From Microcystis aeruginosa W13-11 (GTDB taxonomy: Bacteria > Cyanobacteriota > Cyanobacteriia > Cyanobacteriales > Microcystaceae): DNA of 11,606 nt. Of this stretch, positions 1 to 6,367 are shown piece after piece (position 1 is the first letter of the stretch; every line of letters begins with the position of its first letter). The DNA lies in contig JAADBR010000132.1 of assembly GCA_009995705.1 (NCBI GenBank), positions 1 through 11,606 on the forward strand, in the 5' to 3' direction. The notes under the pieces are model-generated. The model saw only the letters and a program-made list of their open reading frames with translations. It was not told the DNA's origin and did not search any database. Made by a program: the position numbers and the translations under genes.

Positions 1-204
1 TTAATGCTATATATTCTCATTAACCCTTTTAACCTTTGAATTAATTTTAGTTATTATGTACTACTTTAATGGCTTTTTTGATCTGTGACAGTTGAGGGTG
101 CGGAATGTGGGTTTAAAGGCTCAGTGACAAGAAGCACGATTGAATCCTTGACAATTTTGTGCGGATACGTTGGCATAAAAATAGTTGTTTGAGGTCGATA
201 AACA
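1..204. other. Non-coding stretch upstream of the tnpB fragment
   Basis: This AT-rich stretch has no supportable gene. A TTGACA hexamer at 148-153, followed 17 bases later by a poor -10 match (TGGCAT, 171-176), is a possible weak promoter for the tnpB fragment that starts at 205. The sequence probably includes the left flank or left end of the IS200/IS605-type element, but I could not define a terminal hairpin or a tnpA partner. Confidence 0.35.
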
Positions 205-474
205 ATGATTGTCTTAGAAATGAAAGCCGTAGTCAAACCGAGTCAGTGTTCTGCCATAGATGAGGCTATTCGTACAGTACAATTTATCAGAAACAAAGCA
301 TTAAGGCTTTGGATGGATGCCAAGAGGGAAGACAAAATCGATAAATATTCTCTCAATAAATATTGTGCAGTTCTCGCCAAACATTTTAAGTTTGTTGATA
401 CTCTAAATTCTACAGCGAGACAAGCATCAGCCGAACGCCCATGGTCAGCTATTGCTCGTTGCTGGGTTTCTTGA
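205..474 (+). pseudogene. tnpB: IS200/IS605-family TnpB (OrfB) N-terminal fragment
   Basis: The 89-aa frame begins with the N-terminal domain typical of cyanobacterial TnpB: an MKAVVKPSQ strand, then FIRNKALRLWMDAK (about residues 28-41), SLNKYCAVLAKHF and NSTARQASAERPWSAIAR. This is known family sequence for the RNA-guided TnpB nucleases of IS200/IS605 and IS1341-type elements. A complete TnpB is about 370-420 aa; here homology stops near residue 85 (around base 457), and the last few residues (CWVS) come from the neighbouring restriction-gene remnant. The RuvC catalytic residues and zinc finger are therefore absent, and no tnpA lies beside it. The fragment cannot be active. It meets an opposing truncated restriction gene tail-to-tail, which suggests a deletion or recombination that removed the 3' ends of both. 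Confidence 0.85.
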
Positions 475-751
475 ATTCCAATATCACCCCCACAGAATCC
501 CGCGACTCTTTCCCATTGATGACTAAATCATTCCTTCCCTTGGTGTTGATGAAATGTTGGGGACTGTAGTAGCTGTGTTTGAGAAAGTCTGCAAGCAGGT
601 TTTTATGGAACTCCTCCGATTCTGTCTTGTTGATACTCCCCAAGAGTTGTCTGAGGTGGGTTGGAAACTTCCCCACCTGACTACGACTAGGTTTGACTCT
701 CAGGAATGCTTTGTTTAATGCTTGTCGGGGAGAGAAATTTTCCGTCTTCAT
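449..751 (-). pseudogene. Type IIG restriction-modification protein (DUF7149-like), N-terminal fragment
   Basis: The 100-aa product starts MKTENFSPRQALNKAF and continues with SEEFHKNLLADFL, INTKGRNDLVI and GVILEFKKPSN. This matches the N-terminal nuclease region of large single-chain Eco57I-like restriction-methyltransferases (about 1000 aa or more) as I remember that family. The RNDLVI aspartate and the E-F-K of ILEFKKP fit a PD-(D/E)xK nuclease core. The methyltransferase and target-recognition parts are missing: the frame ends two codons after KKPSN, where it runs into the tnpB fragment at about 455. A purine-rich GAGGA lies about 10 bases before the ATG (749-751), and a promoter-like TTGACA is further upstream at 883-888. 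A second, shorter remnant of the same gene start lies at 3317-3363. The family is fairly sure, the exact subtype less so. Confidence 0.75.
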
Positions 752-894
752 ACCTTTATCCTCTTCCTACCCAACCCGATTTTTGAGTCTATTTTTTTCC
801 CTCTTATCTTTCCTCAAAAACCCTATATATATGGGCGCACGGATTCCCATTATATAAAAAGTCTAAAGCAAGTCTCGCCATTTGTCAAGGGTTT
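705..894. repeat. 190-bp dispersed repeat, copy A (restriction-gene 5' region)
   Basis: This stretch aligns without gaps to 3317-3506 at a constant offset of 2612, with about 11 mismatches counted by eye (roughly 94% identity). It spans the first ~15 codons of the restriction-gene fragment and all of its upstream region, including an ATATATA-rich segment and the TTGACA box. Identity ends sharply on both sides. It is either a partial duplication of one locus or the surviving 5' ends of two related genes. Confidence 0.85.
849..888 (-). promoter_or_regulatory. Putative promoter of the restriction-gene remnant
   Basis: Read on the minus strand, TTGACA (883-888) is followed after 17 bases by TAGACT (860-865). 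A perfect TATAAT (849-854) lies a little further downstream. Both boxes are kept in the second repeat copy (TTGACA at 3495-3500, TATAAT at 3461-3466), although the copies have diverged elsewhere. It would give a leader of roughly 90 bases before the ATG at 751. This is inferred from consensus matching only. Confidence 0.45.
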
Positions 895-982
895 GGGTAA
901 TAATTTTCCAGTTGCCGTTTGCCAAGCTCAGAACTAGGATAGGAAAGAATAAGGTATTATTGCAGCCAGAGAGGCTTAGACT

Positions 983-1777
983 GTGAGCAATGTAGTGATC
1001 GATGTCCGATTAACCGAGACTTCTCTGTGGCAATGGCAAACATGGCAAGGATTGCCCTATATTACCTGTAATCTCTTGGAGGACTGGTCCCACGGCTTTT
1101 TTACCCGTCATTATTACCCCCAAACCCCGGAAGCTTTTACATCGGCTTTAGGTGCAAATGTACCGGTTTATCGGGTCAAACAGGTACATGGCGATCGCTT
1201 ATTAAATCCCCAAGGGATTACTAACCCGGAAATGGCCGAAGCGGATGGAATTATTACCGATGCTTCCGGTCAAGGGATTTGGGTGGCCAGTGCTGATTGT
1301 ACGCCTGTACTAATAGGCGATCGCTCTAGCGGTGTTGGGGTGGCGATTCATTCTGGATGGAGAGGGACAGCTAAGGGGATAGTTCCCAAAGCAGTTAAGC
1401 GGTTATTAAACTCCGGTAGTGGTTTAGATAACTTAGTGCTGGCCCTGGGGCCTGCAATTGCTGGGGAAGTGTATCAAGTAGATAAAGAAGTTGCCGCAGA
1501 AGTGGGTTTAAGTTTATTTCCTCAAGAAACCAATCCCGACCAAATTCTGGGGAATTTATTTAACCTGTCCCCCTCCCCCTTATTTGCTGATGAGGAAAAA
1601 GGGAAAGTGCGCTTAGATGTGCGACGGGTGATTTATCATCAACTACAACAGTTAGGAATTAGGGATGAACAAATTGCGATCGCTCCTTTTTGTACCTATC
1701 AACAAGAGGAGCATTTTTTCTCCTATCGTCGGGAAAAAGCCAAAAAAATCCAATGGTCTGGCATAGTTAGTCGTTAA
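983..1777 (+). CDS. pgeF: PgeF/YfiH family peptidoglycan-editing factor (laccase-domain, purine nucleosidase-like)
   Basis: The 264-aa protein has the multicopper-polyphenol-oxidase/YfiH fold signature: QVHGD (His69), SADCTPVLI (Cys106) and AIHSGWRGT (His123), the zinc-binding and catalytic triad of the family, with YQVDKEV and an EHFFSYRRE C-terminal block. Members were first called laccases; E. coli YfiH/PgeF edits misincorporated residues in peptidoglycan precursors, and several homologues act on purine nucleosides. Which activity applies here cannot be read from sequence. The length is normal for the family. The start is GTG at 983, preceded by GAGG (971-974) with an 8-base gap; no ATG gives a better start. 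fmt follows 41 bases downstream on the same strand, so co-transcription is plausible. Three HIP1 octamers lie inside the gene. Confidence 0.9.
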   Translation: MSNVVIDVRLTETSLWQWQTWQGLPYITCNLLEDWSHGFFTRHYYPQTPEAFTSALGANVPVYRVKQVHGDRLLNPQGITNPEMAEADGIITDASGQGIWVASADCTPVLIGDRSSGVGVAIHSGWRGTAKGIVPKAVKRLLNSGSGLDNLVLALGPAIAGEVYQVDKEVAAEVGLSLFPQETNPDQILGNLFNLSPSPLFADEEKGKVRLDVRRVIYHQLQQLGIRDEQIAIAPFCTYQQEEHFFSYRREKAKKIQWSGIVSR

Positions 1778-1818
1778 TGATTACTGCACACTGATAACTG
1801 AAAAATCCCCCCTTTCCC

Positions 1819-2796
1819 ATGCGTATTGTTTTTTTCGGAACCCCGACTTTTGCCGTCCCCACCCTCAAAAAATTATTAGCCAATCCCGATATAGAAGTAA
1901 TTGCCGTCGTTACCCAACCGGACAAGCGCCGGGGAAGGGGTAATCAATTAATCCCCTCACCAGTGAAACAAATAGCCATAGAACAGCAAATACCAGTTTG
2001 GCAGCCCAAAAGTGTCAAAAAAAACGCTAAAACCTTAGATTTTCTCAGACAATCGCGAGCGGATGCCTTTGTGGTGGTTGCCTATGGACAAATTCTCTCC
2101 CCAGAAATTCTAGAGATGCCGCGATTAGGCTGTATTAACGTTCATGGCTCAATTTTACCGAAATATCGGGGAGCAGCCCCCGTGCAGTGGTGCATCGCCA
2201 GGGGAGAAAAAGAAACCGGTATCACCACCATGTTAATGGATGCGGGCATGGACACCGGACCGATGCTACTGAAAGCCTACACCCCGATCGCTCTTTTTGA
2301 CAATGCCGAACAGGTGGGAGCAACCCTAGGACAAATGGGGGCGGATTTGCTACTAGAAACCCTCTCTAAGCTCGATCGAGCAGAAATTACCCCAATTCCT
2401 CAAAATAACAACGATGCCACCTATGCCCCTTTAATTGAGAAATCTGACTATCTAATCCACTGGCAAGATTCGGTCCAGACAATTCATGATCGAGTCCGGG
2501 GTTTTTATCCTAATGCGCTAACCACTTTCCGGGGACAAATCCTAAAAGTGATGGCCACTATTCCCCTAGACGATCCTAGTCAACTGCCTCGAGAATTACA
2601 GACAAAAGACCTTTCTCATCTAAGCGGAGAAGTGGGATCGATCGTGGCTCTCTGGAAAAATTTCGGGCCAGTAGTGCAGACGGGAGCGGGTTTATTATTA
2701 TTAGAAGAAGTGCAATTATCGGGGAAACCTCCGCGTTCTGGTGGGGATCTGGTCAATGGTTCCCGTTTAACTATCGGTGAGATTTTCGGTCAATAG
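1819..2796 (+). CDS. fmt: Methionyl-tRNA formyltransferase
   Basis: This 325-aa protein transfers a formyl group from 10-formyltetrahydrofolate to initiator Met-tRNA in the cytoplasm. It begins with the Rossmann motif [16 protein letters not shown]. It carries the invariant catalytic set Asn107, His109 ([16 protein letters not shown]) and Asp145 ([11 protein letters not shown]), which correspond to E. coli Asn106, His108 and Asp144. The C-terminal OB-like tRNA-binding domain covers roughly residues 205-325 ([25 protein letters not shown], and a closing SGGDLVNG). Length and order are normal. The start is ATG, but no convincing Shine-Dalgarno sequence precedes it (the upstream run is C-rich), a common situation in cyanobacteria. 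It converges on the cyclic-nucleotide-fold gene with a 29-bp gap in which I see no terminator hairpin. Confidence 0.96.
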   Translation: MRIVFFGTPTFAVPTLKKLLANPDIEVIAVVTQPDKRRGRGNQLIPSPVKQIAIEQQIPVWQPKSVKKNAKTLDFLRQSRADAFVVVAYGQILSPEILEMPRLGCINVHGSILPKYRGAAPVQWCIARGEKETGITTMLMDAGMDTGPMLLKAYTPIALFDNAEQVGATLGQMGADLLLETLSKLDRAEITPIPQNNNDATYAPLIEKSDYLIHWQDSVQTIHDRVRGFYPNALTTFRGQILKVMATIPLDDPSQLPRELQTKDLSHLSGEVGSIVALWKNFGPVVQTGAGLLLLEEVQLSGKPPRSGGDLVNGSRLTIGEIFGQ

Positions 2797-2825
2797 TTTT
2801 CGGGGTATGGCTTTCCTTTGCTCCT

Positions 2826-3206
2826 CTATGCTTCACCAGTGAAGATTTTTTTCAACCGGCGAAAGCGATCGGAATAACTTCTCAATACTTTGACCGCAAA
2901 CATGGGGGTTTCCTGTACGGCAAATAAAAACTGCGGTTGATTGAGACAGGCTAATTTACAATCAGTTTTGGCAATAGCTGTGGATTCTCGCAGTTTATCT
3001 GGGTGCAGGAGCGCTCCTACTCCGAACACATCCCCTTTTTCTAGAGTTTCTATCAATTGTTCCTTGATATACATCTCCACTTCTCCGCTAAGAATACCGT
3101 ACATTAACTCGCCCTCCGTGCCATCGACAAAAATAACTTCACCAGCTGGAAAAGTGTGATCGGGATGATTTTCGAGAATTTTAATCGTATCTACGGGACT
3201 TAACAT
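2826..3206 (-). CDS. Stand-alone cyclic-nucleotide-binding-fold protein
   Basis: The 126-aa protein is essentially one CAP/cNMP-binding beta-barrel: HTFPAGEVIFVDGTEGELMY and LSGEVEMY strands, then the cassette region KGDVFGVGALLHPDKLRESTAIAK and a C-terminal helix pair (FAVKVLRSYSDRFRRLKKIF). There is no helix-turn-helix or catalytic domain, so it is not a Crp-type DNA-binding regulator by itself. In the phosphate-binding cassette the glutamate that normally follows FG and contacts the ribose is Val63, while an arginine (Arg73) is kept. Classical cAMP/cGMP binding may therefore be altered or lost. Similar short proteins occur in cyanobacteria as ligand or protein-interaction modules, but the target is unknown. 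The start is ATG at 3204-3206 with no clear ribosome-binding site. The gene is convergent with fmt. Confidence 0.85.
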   Translation of the reverse strand: MLSPVDTIKILENHPDHTFPAGEVIFVDGTEGELMYGILSGEVEMYIKEQLIETLEKGDVFGVGALLHPDKLRESTAIAKTDCKLACLNQPQFLFAVQETPMFAVKVLRSYSDRFRRLKKIFTGEA

Positions 3207-3298
3207 GATTTAACAAGAATTTTTCGGGTCATCTCTCCCATTCTCCGATAGATTGAACCCCTCGATCATCGTTTTTGTATGTAAGAATACCTGAAACT

Positions 3299-3347
3299 TC
3301 TCTACCTGACAAAGATAATGCTTTGTTTAATGCTTGTCAGGGAGAGA
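3299..3347. repeat. Inverted repeat with 14-nt arms at the edge of repeat copy B
   Basis: The arms at 3299-3312 and 3334-3347 (core CCTGACAA / TTGTCAGG) are complementary except for one A-G mismatch, around a 21-nt loop. One arm lies inside the 190-bp repeat copy and the other in the unrelated flank, so the structure was created where the repeat joins its present neighbour. Copy A has no equivalent. It has no T-run and is not an obvious terminator. Confidence 0.6.
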
Positions 3348-3506
3348 GAATTTCCGTCTTCATACCTTTATCCTCTTCCTACCCAACCCGATTTTTGAGT
3401 CTATTTTTTTCTCTCTTATCTTCTCTCAAAAACTCTATATATATAGGCGCACGGATTCCCATTATACATAAAGTCTAAAGCAAGTCTCGCCATTTGTCAA
3501 GTGTTT
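3317..3506. repeat. 190-bp dispersed repeat, copy B, with a 15-codon restriction-gene stub
   Basis: This is the partner of 705-894, the same length with no net indel. Read on the minus strand from the ATG at 3361-3363 it gives MKTEILSP, then a TGA where copy A has CGA, then QALNKA, after which homology stops. The coding stub is therefore both nonsense-mutated and truncated after about 15 codons. The upstream promoter-like boxes (TTGACA 3495-3500, TATAAT 3461-3466) survive. Copy B fills most of the gap between the cyclic-nucleotide-fold gene (starting 3206) and the end of tlyA (3553). I see nothing else supportable in that gap apart from the inverted repeat at its inner edge. Confidence 0.85.
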
Positions 3507-3552
3507 TCCGAAAATCTCCCCCTTCCCCCACTTCCTTGAAAAAATACCTAGT

Positions 3553-4359
3553 TTAAAACTGTTCGAGTGCTTCCTGGGTGATTTCTGCGATCGCTATTAA
3601 ACTGGGACTAACTGGGCCGGTATCGGTGGATAACCAGAGAAGATACTCGACGTTACCCGCCGGTCCGGTAATGGGAGACCAAGTTAAACCCCGATAGAAC
3701 CATCCTAAGACTTCTGCGGCCTGTAAAACCTGAAAAATTGCCGCTGCTTGGTCTTGATGGTCGCGAACTACCCCTTTTTTGCCGACTTTTTCCCGTCCCA
3801 CCTCGAATTGGGGTTTGACCAATAAAATCGCCTCTCGCGGTGGATTTAATAGCGTCCACAGGATCGGTAAAACTTTGGTCAAAGAAATAAAGGACAGATC
3901 CATAACTGCTAAATCGGCGGTTTTTTCCTGTCCGTATAACTTTTCTGGGGTTAAATAGCGAAAATTAGTTCTTTCTAGCAAAATAACTCGTTGATCCTGC
4001 CGTAAACTCCAGGCCACTTGTCCATAACCCACATCGACCCCATAAACCCGTTTTGCTCCTTTTTGCAAGAGACAATCGGTAAATCCCCCCGTGGAAATGC
4101 CTCCATCTAAACAAATGCGATCGCAGACATCAATGGCAAACAGTTCTAGGGCCTTGGCTAATTTTTCGCCCCCCCTTGACAAATAGGGCAGTTTCTGCTT
4201 AACCTCGATGGCCGCTTCTGGATCGATTTCTGTGGCCGGTTTATCAATGATTCGATGATTGACTTTCACCTCTCCAGCGCGAATTAATCGCTGTGCCTGT
4301 TGACGGGAATCACAGAGATTTTTGGCTACTAATAATAAATCTAATCTTTCTTTCGGCAA
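3553..4359 (-). CDS. tlyA: TlyA-family rRNA 2'-O-methyltransferase (S4 + FtsJ-like domains)
   Basis: The 268-aa protein has an N-terminal S4 RNA-binding domain (MPKERLDLLL...SRQQAQRLIRAGEVKVN, residues ~1-60) and an FtsJ/RrmJ-type Rossmann methyltransferase domain (~60-260). The SAM motif reads CLDGGISTGGFTDCLLQ (83-99). The catalytic tetrad of 2'-O-methyltransferases is visible as Lys66 (SRGGEK), Asp154 (AVMDLSFISL), Lys182 (LLVKPQFE) and Glu238 (GNVEYLLW). TlyA proteins methylate ribose 2'-hydroxyls in 16S and/or 23S rRNA; older annotations call them hemolysins. The start is TTG at 4357-4359: GGGAGG (4366-4371 on the minus strand) sits 6 bases before it, an excellent Shine-Dalgarno match, and the S4 domain begins at once. 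It is divergent from the small membrane-protein gene at 4481. Confidence 0.94.
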   Translation of the reverse strand: MPKERLDLLLVAKNLCDSRQQAQRLIRAGEVKVNHRIIDKPATEIDPEAAIEVKQKLPYLSRGGEKLAKALELFAIDVCDRICLDGGISTGGFTDCLLQKGAKRVYGVDVGYGQVAWSLRQDQRVILLERTNFRYLTPEKLYGQEKTADLAVMDLSFISLTKVLPILWTLLNPPREAILLVKPQFEVGREKVGKKGVVRDHQDQAAAIFQVLQAAEVLGWFYRGLTWSPITGPAGNVEYLLWLSTDTGPVSPSLIAIAEITQEALEQF

Positions 4360-4365
4360 GGAAGG

Positions 4366-4371
4366 CCTCCC
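4366..4371 (-). promoter_or_regulatory. Ribosome-binding site fixing the TTG start of tlyA
   Basis: GGGAGG on the minus strand lies 6 bases before TTG (4357-4359). It is the strongest Shine-Dalgarno match among the genes here and supports the unusual TTG start over any downstream codon. Confidence 0.7.
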
Positions 4372-4480
4372 AATAATCAGCGCCTAATTCTAAAAAATAC
4401 CTTATTTTTCCGCCAGCAATCTCAGAAGGGAGATTATAAGTAAAGAGAGGGGTAAGCGGAACCCTCGCTGCCGATATTTT

Positions 4481-4702
4481 ATGGATAAAGATACTAGATT
4501 CGCTGTTTTGGTCATTGGCATCCCCTTTCTAGGACTAGCTTACTGCGGCTTAATTTTTGTCGTGATGATTTATTGGGTCTGGGCCCGGGAACATCCCGTA
4601 ACCATGGCCACTTTTTTCGTCCTTGCTCCTTCTTTGATTTCTGGCTCTATCTGGCTGTTAGCTTCCTATAAAGCCCGTCAAAAGCAGCGTTTGGGGTTAT
4701 AG
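4481..4702 (+). CDS. Small two-helix membrane protein of unknown function
   Basis: The 73-aa protein has two hydrophobic segments, about residues 8-34 (VLVIGIPFLGLAYCGLIFVV) and 43-63 (ATFFVLAPSLISGSIWLLAS). A short loop with REH joins them, and the tail KARQKQR is strongly basic. By the positive-inside rule both ends would face the cytoplasm. I do not recognise a family; it looks like a lineage-specific cyanobacterial membrane protein. The ATG start has no clear Shine-Dalgarno sequence, and a TATAAG at 4435-4440 is the only promoter-like box nearby. It stands alone, divergent from tlyA and convergent with the coiled-coil gene that ends at 4808. Confidence 0.6.
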   Translation: MDKDTRFAVLVIGIPFLGLAYCGLIFVVMIYWVWAREHPVTMATFFVLAPSLISGSIWLLASYKARQKQRLGL

Positions 4703-4714
4703 TTGAACGTAGAG

Positions 4715-4799
4715 GCCGATGGCATTCGTTCAAGAAGAATCAACTGCATTTTAGAACTTGGTTTAGGTCTTTAGTGTCAACCTCGGCCTAACCATCGGC
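4715..4799. repeat. 8-bp inverted repeat bracketing the 4703-4807 gap
   Basis: GCCGATGG (4715-4722) and CCATCGGC (4792-4799) are perfect inverse complements about 70 bases apart, located between the convergent genes ending at 4702 and 4808. The right arm overlaps a HIP1 octamer. There is no T-run, so terminator function is uncertain. Confidence 0.4.
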
Positions 4800-4807
4800 G
4801 ATCGCTG

Positions 4808-5086
4808 TCAGGGATTGGGGAAAAAACCAAAAAGTTTAGCAGCCCCTCCTAAAATGGCGACAATCAGGACGATAAAAATCCCCCGGTTGGTAAATTCCTG
4901 ACCGGCAACCCCTGTCGTTAGTCCTTTAATTTCTGTAGTTAGTCGCTCATCTAAGGCTTTAATGTCCCCTCTGATCTCCGATTGTCCTATTTCTACTTTG
5001 GTTAATCGTTCGTCGATTTTGTCTATTTTCCCCTCGATCCTTGTCAGAACAGCTTCTAGGGAATAAGTAACGGTTTCGTTAGCCAT
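4808..5086 (-). CDS. Small coiled-coil protein with C-terminal membrane anchor
   Basis: The 92-aa protein has an N-terminal amphipathic heptad region (about residues 8-57: LEAVLTRIEGKIDKIDERL, VEIGQSEIRGDIKALDERL) and one C-terminal hydrophobic segment (about 70-88, IFIVLIVAILGGAAKLFGFF). It ends NP. The layout is like small XhlA-type or tail-anchored coiled-coil proteins, which are frequent and poorly characterised in cyanobacteria; I cannot assign a function. It probably forms oligomers on a membrane surface. GGAG lies 7 bases before the ATG (5084-5086), a good ribosome-binding site. The gene is monocistronic and sits between a pair of 17-bp direct repeats, with a palindromic repeat just upstream. 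Confidence 0.7.
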   Translation of the reverse strand: MANETVTYSLEAVLTRIEGKIDKIDERLTKVEIGQSEIRGDIKALDERLTTEIKGLTTGVAGQEFTNRGIFIVLIVAILGGAAKLFGFFPNP

Positions 5087-5113
5087 TTTCTGTCTCCTAT
5101 ATTTCCTTTAATT

Positions 5114-5145
5114 GCGGTCTCGCGTAGCGAGCGCGTTGCGACCGC
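5114..5145. repeat. GC-rich palindromic repeat in the 5087-5314 gap
   Basis: GCGGTC at 5114-5119 pairs with GACCGC at 5140-5145, and inner CGCG tracts (5121-5124, 5132-5135) also pair, giving an imperfect hairpin with bulges around TAGCGAG. Palindromes of the GCGTAGCGAGC type are a known dispersed class in cyanobacterial genomes. It lies about 30 bases upstream of the coiled-coil gene start, and the rest of the gap to 5314 shows nothing else beyond the second 17-bp direct repeat. Confidence 0.6.
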
Positions 5146-5314
5146 TCCAGCTAGTTGTGCAAGTGAGCAGTTAAGGGATTGACTTTGTTGAATAAATCGG
5201 TTTTACTTACCGCTTCTGACTTAGTACGTCCAAGAAGAATCAATAATCAGTCTTTAGTCAGTATCAGAGCAGCACAAGGCTGAAGTTTGGGGCTGGCTGC
5301 GATAGGATAAAAAA

Positions 5315-6316
5315 GTGCTAGATAAAAACTCCTCTCCCTTACAGTCCCTAGTTGCGGGTCACTGGTTCAAGCTCATCTGTGGAGCTAGTTACCAAGATTT
5401 GCCCACGATTCGCAACCTCGCTTTGACCTATACTATCGCTGGAGCCGATTGTATTGATGTGGCCGCCGATCGAGCCGTGATCCTTGCGGCCAAGGAAGGC
5501 ATCGAAACGGCGGAAAAAATCGCCGGATTCCCCCCAAATCGACGACCTTGGTTAATGGTCAGTCTCAATGACGGGGAAGATCCCCACTTTCGTAAAGCTG
5601 TCTTTAACCCGCAACTCTGTCCCGTCGATTGTCCCCGTCCCTGTGAAAAAATCTGTCCCGCTTTTGCTATTGATAGGGGAGGAGTGATTGAACAGCGCTG
5701 TTATGGTTGCGGTCGTTGCCTACCCGTTTGTCCCCTGCAAATAATCGAGACCAGAGCCCGTGTCTGTCAACCCCAAGAAATTATCCCCCTAATTATCGAA
5801 ATGGGAGTCGATGCGATCGAAATTCATACCCAAGTCGGTCATGGAGAGGAATTTGCTCGACTCTGGCTGGCGATCGCACCTCTAACTAAAAACTTAAAAA
5901 TCCTGGCCATAAGTTGCCAGGATGATCAGCAGATCATTGATTACCTCCACTATCTGCGGGAAACTATTTCACCCCTAAGCTGTCCTCTGATTTGGCAGAC
6001 GGACGGCCGACCGATGAGCGGCGATATCGGCAAAGGAACCACCCACCCGGCCATCAATATGGCCAAAAAAGTCCTTTCCGACAATCTAGCCGGATTTGTC
6101 CAGTTAGCTGGGGGAACCAATGACCATACCGTGACCAAATTACAGGAACTGGGACTGAGAGAAAAAATTGCTGGTATTGCCTATGGAAGTTACGCCCGTT
6201 CGTTGATTTTGCCAATTTTAGAGCATTTAAAAGAGCCTAACCTTGAAAATGACCCCCAAGCCTACCAAGAAGCCCTTAAAGCCGCCTCTATGGTGGTTGC
6301 TCAATTAAAAGCCTAA
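5315..6316 (+). CDS. ldpA: LdpA, light-dependent period iron-sulfur protein of the circadian clock input
   Basis: The 333-aa protein carries two cysteine clusters: Cys102-x3-Cys106-x3-Cys110-x3-Cys114 (LCPVDCPRPCEKICP) and the ferredoxin-like Cys129-x2-Cys132-x2-Cys135-x3-Cys139 (CYGCGRCLPVCP). They are embedded in a TIM-barrel-like protein (GADCIDVAAD, GVDAIEIHTQVGH, VQLAGGTNDHT). This arrangement matches cyanobacterial LdpA, which in Synechococcus elongatus holds Fe-S centres, senses cellular redox state and tunes the circadian period by affecting clock-protein stability. Length and motifs look complete. The start is GTG at 5315 with AGGA (5304-5307) 7 bases upstream. The R3H/AAA ATPase gene follows after 51 bp on the same strand and may be co-transcribed. 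Confidence 0.9.
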   Translation: MLDKNSSPLQSLVAGHWFKLICGASYQDLPTIRNLALTYTIAGADCIDVAADRAVILAAKEGIETAEKIAGFPPNRRPWLMVSLNDGEDPHFRKAVFNPQLCPVDCPRPCEKICPAFAIDRGGVIEQRCYGCGRCLPVCPLQIIETRARVCQPQEIIPLIIEMGVDAIEIHTQVGHGEEFARLWLAIAPLTKNLKILAISCQDDQQIIDYLHYLRETISPLSCPLIWQTDGRPMSGDIGKGTTHPAINMAKKVLSDNLAGFVQLAGGTNDHTVTKLQELGLREKIAGIAYGSYARSLILPILEHLKEPNLENDPQAYQEALKAASMVVAQLKA

Positions 6317-6367
6317 CCTTGGTCAAAAAACTATAATATTTTTTTAATTGACAACTAACCCCTAAAT

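Larger units (their letters stand above)
4727..5243. repeat. 17-bp direct repeat pair flanking the coiled-coil gene
   Basis: CGTTCAAGAAGAATCAA (4727-4743) and CGTCCAAGAAGAATCAA (5227-5243) match at 16 of 17 positions and lie exactly 500 bases apart, one on each side of the gene at 4808-5086. GTCTTTAGT follows each copy, at 4767-4775 and 5250-5258, with different spacing. The repeats may mark the ends of a duplication or small insertion carrying the gene, or be chance remnants of a dispersed repeat. Confidence 0.5.

Noticed and set aside
722..937. Possible small plus-strand gene within repeat copy A (and its counterpart at 3275-3478)
   Set aside because: It covers the promoter region of the restriction-gene remnant. 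The two copies differ at many codons without any sign of protein conservation, and no ribosome-binding site is seen.
2941..3159. Open frame on the plus strand opposite the cyclic-nucleotide-fold gene
   Set aside because: It is fully antisense to a gene with clear domain homology and shows no recognisable protein features.
3900..4110. Possible loss of the SAM-binding motif in TlyA because it reads DGGISTGG, not DVGASTGG
   Set aside because: The glycine-rich turn, the following GFTDCLLQ and the full K-D-K-E tetrad are intact, so the change is likely a normal lineage variant.
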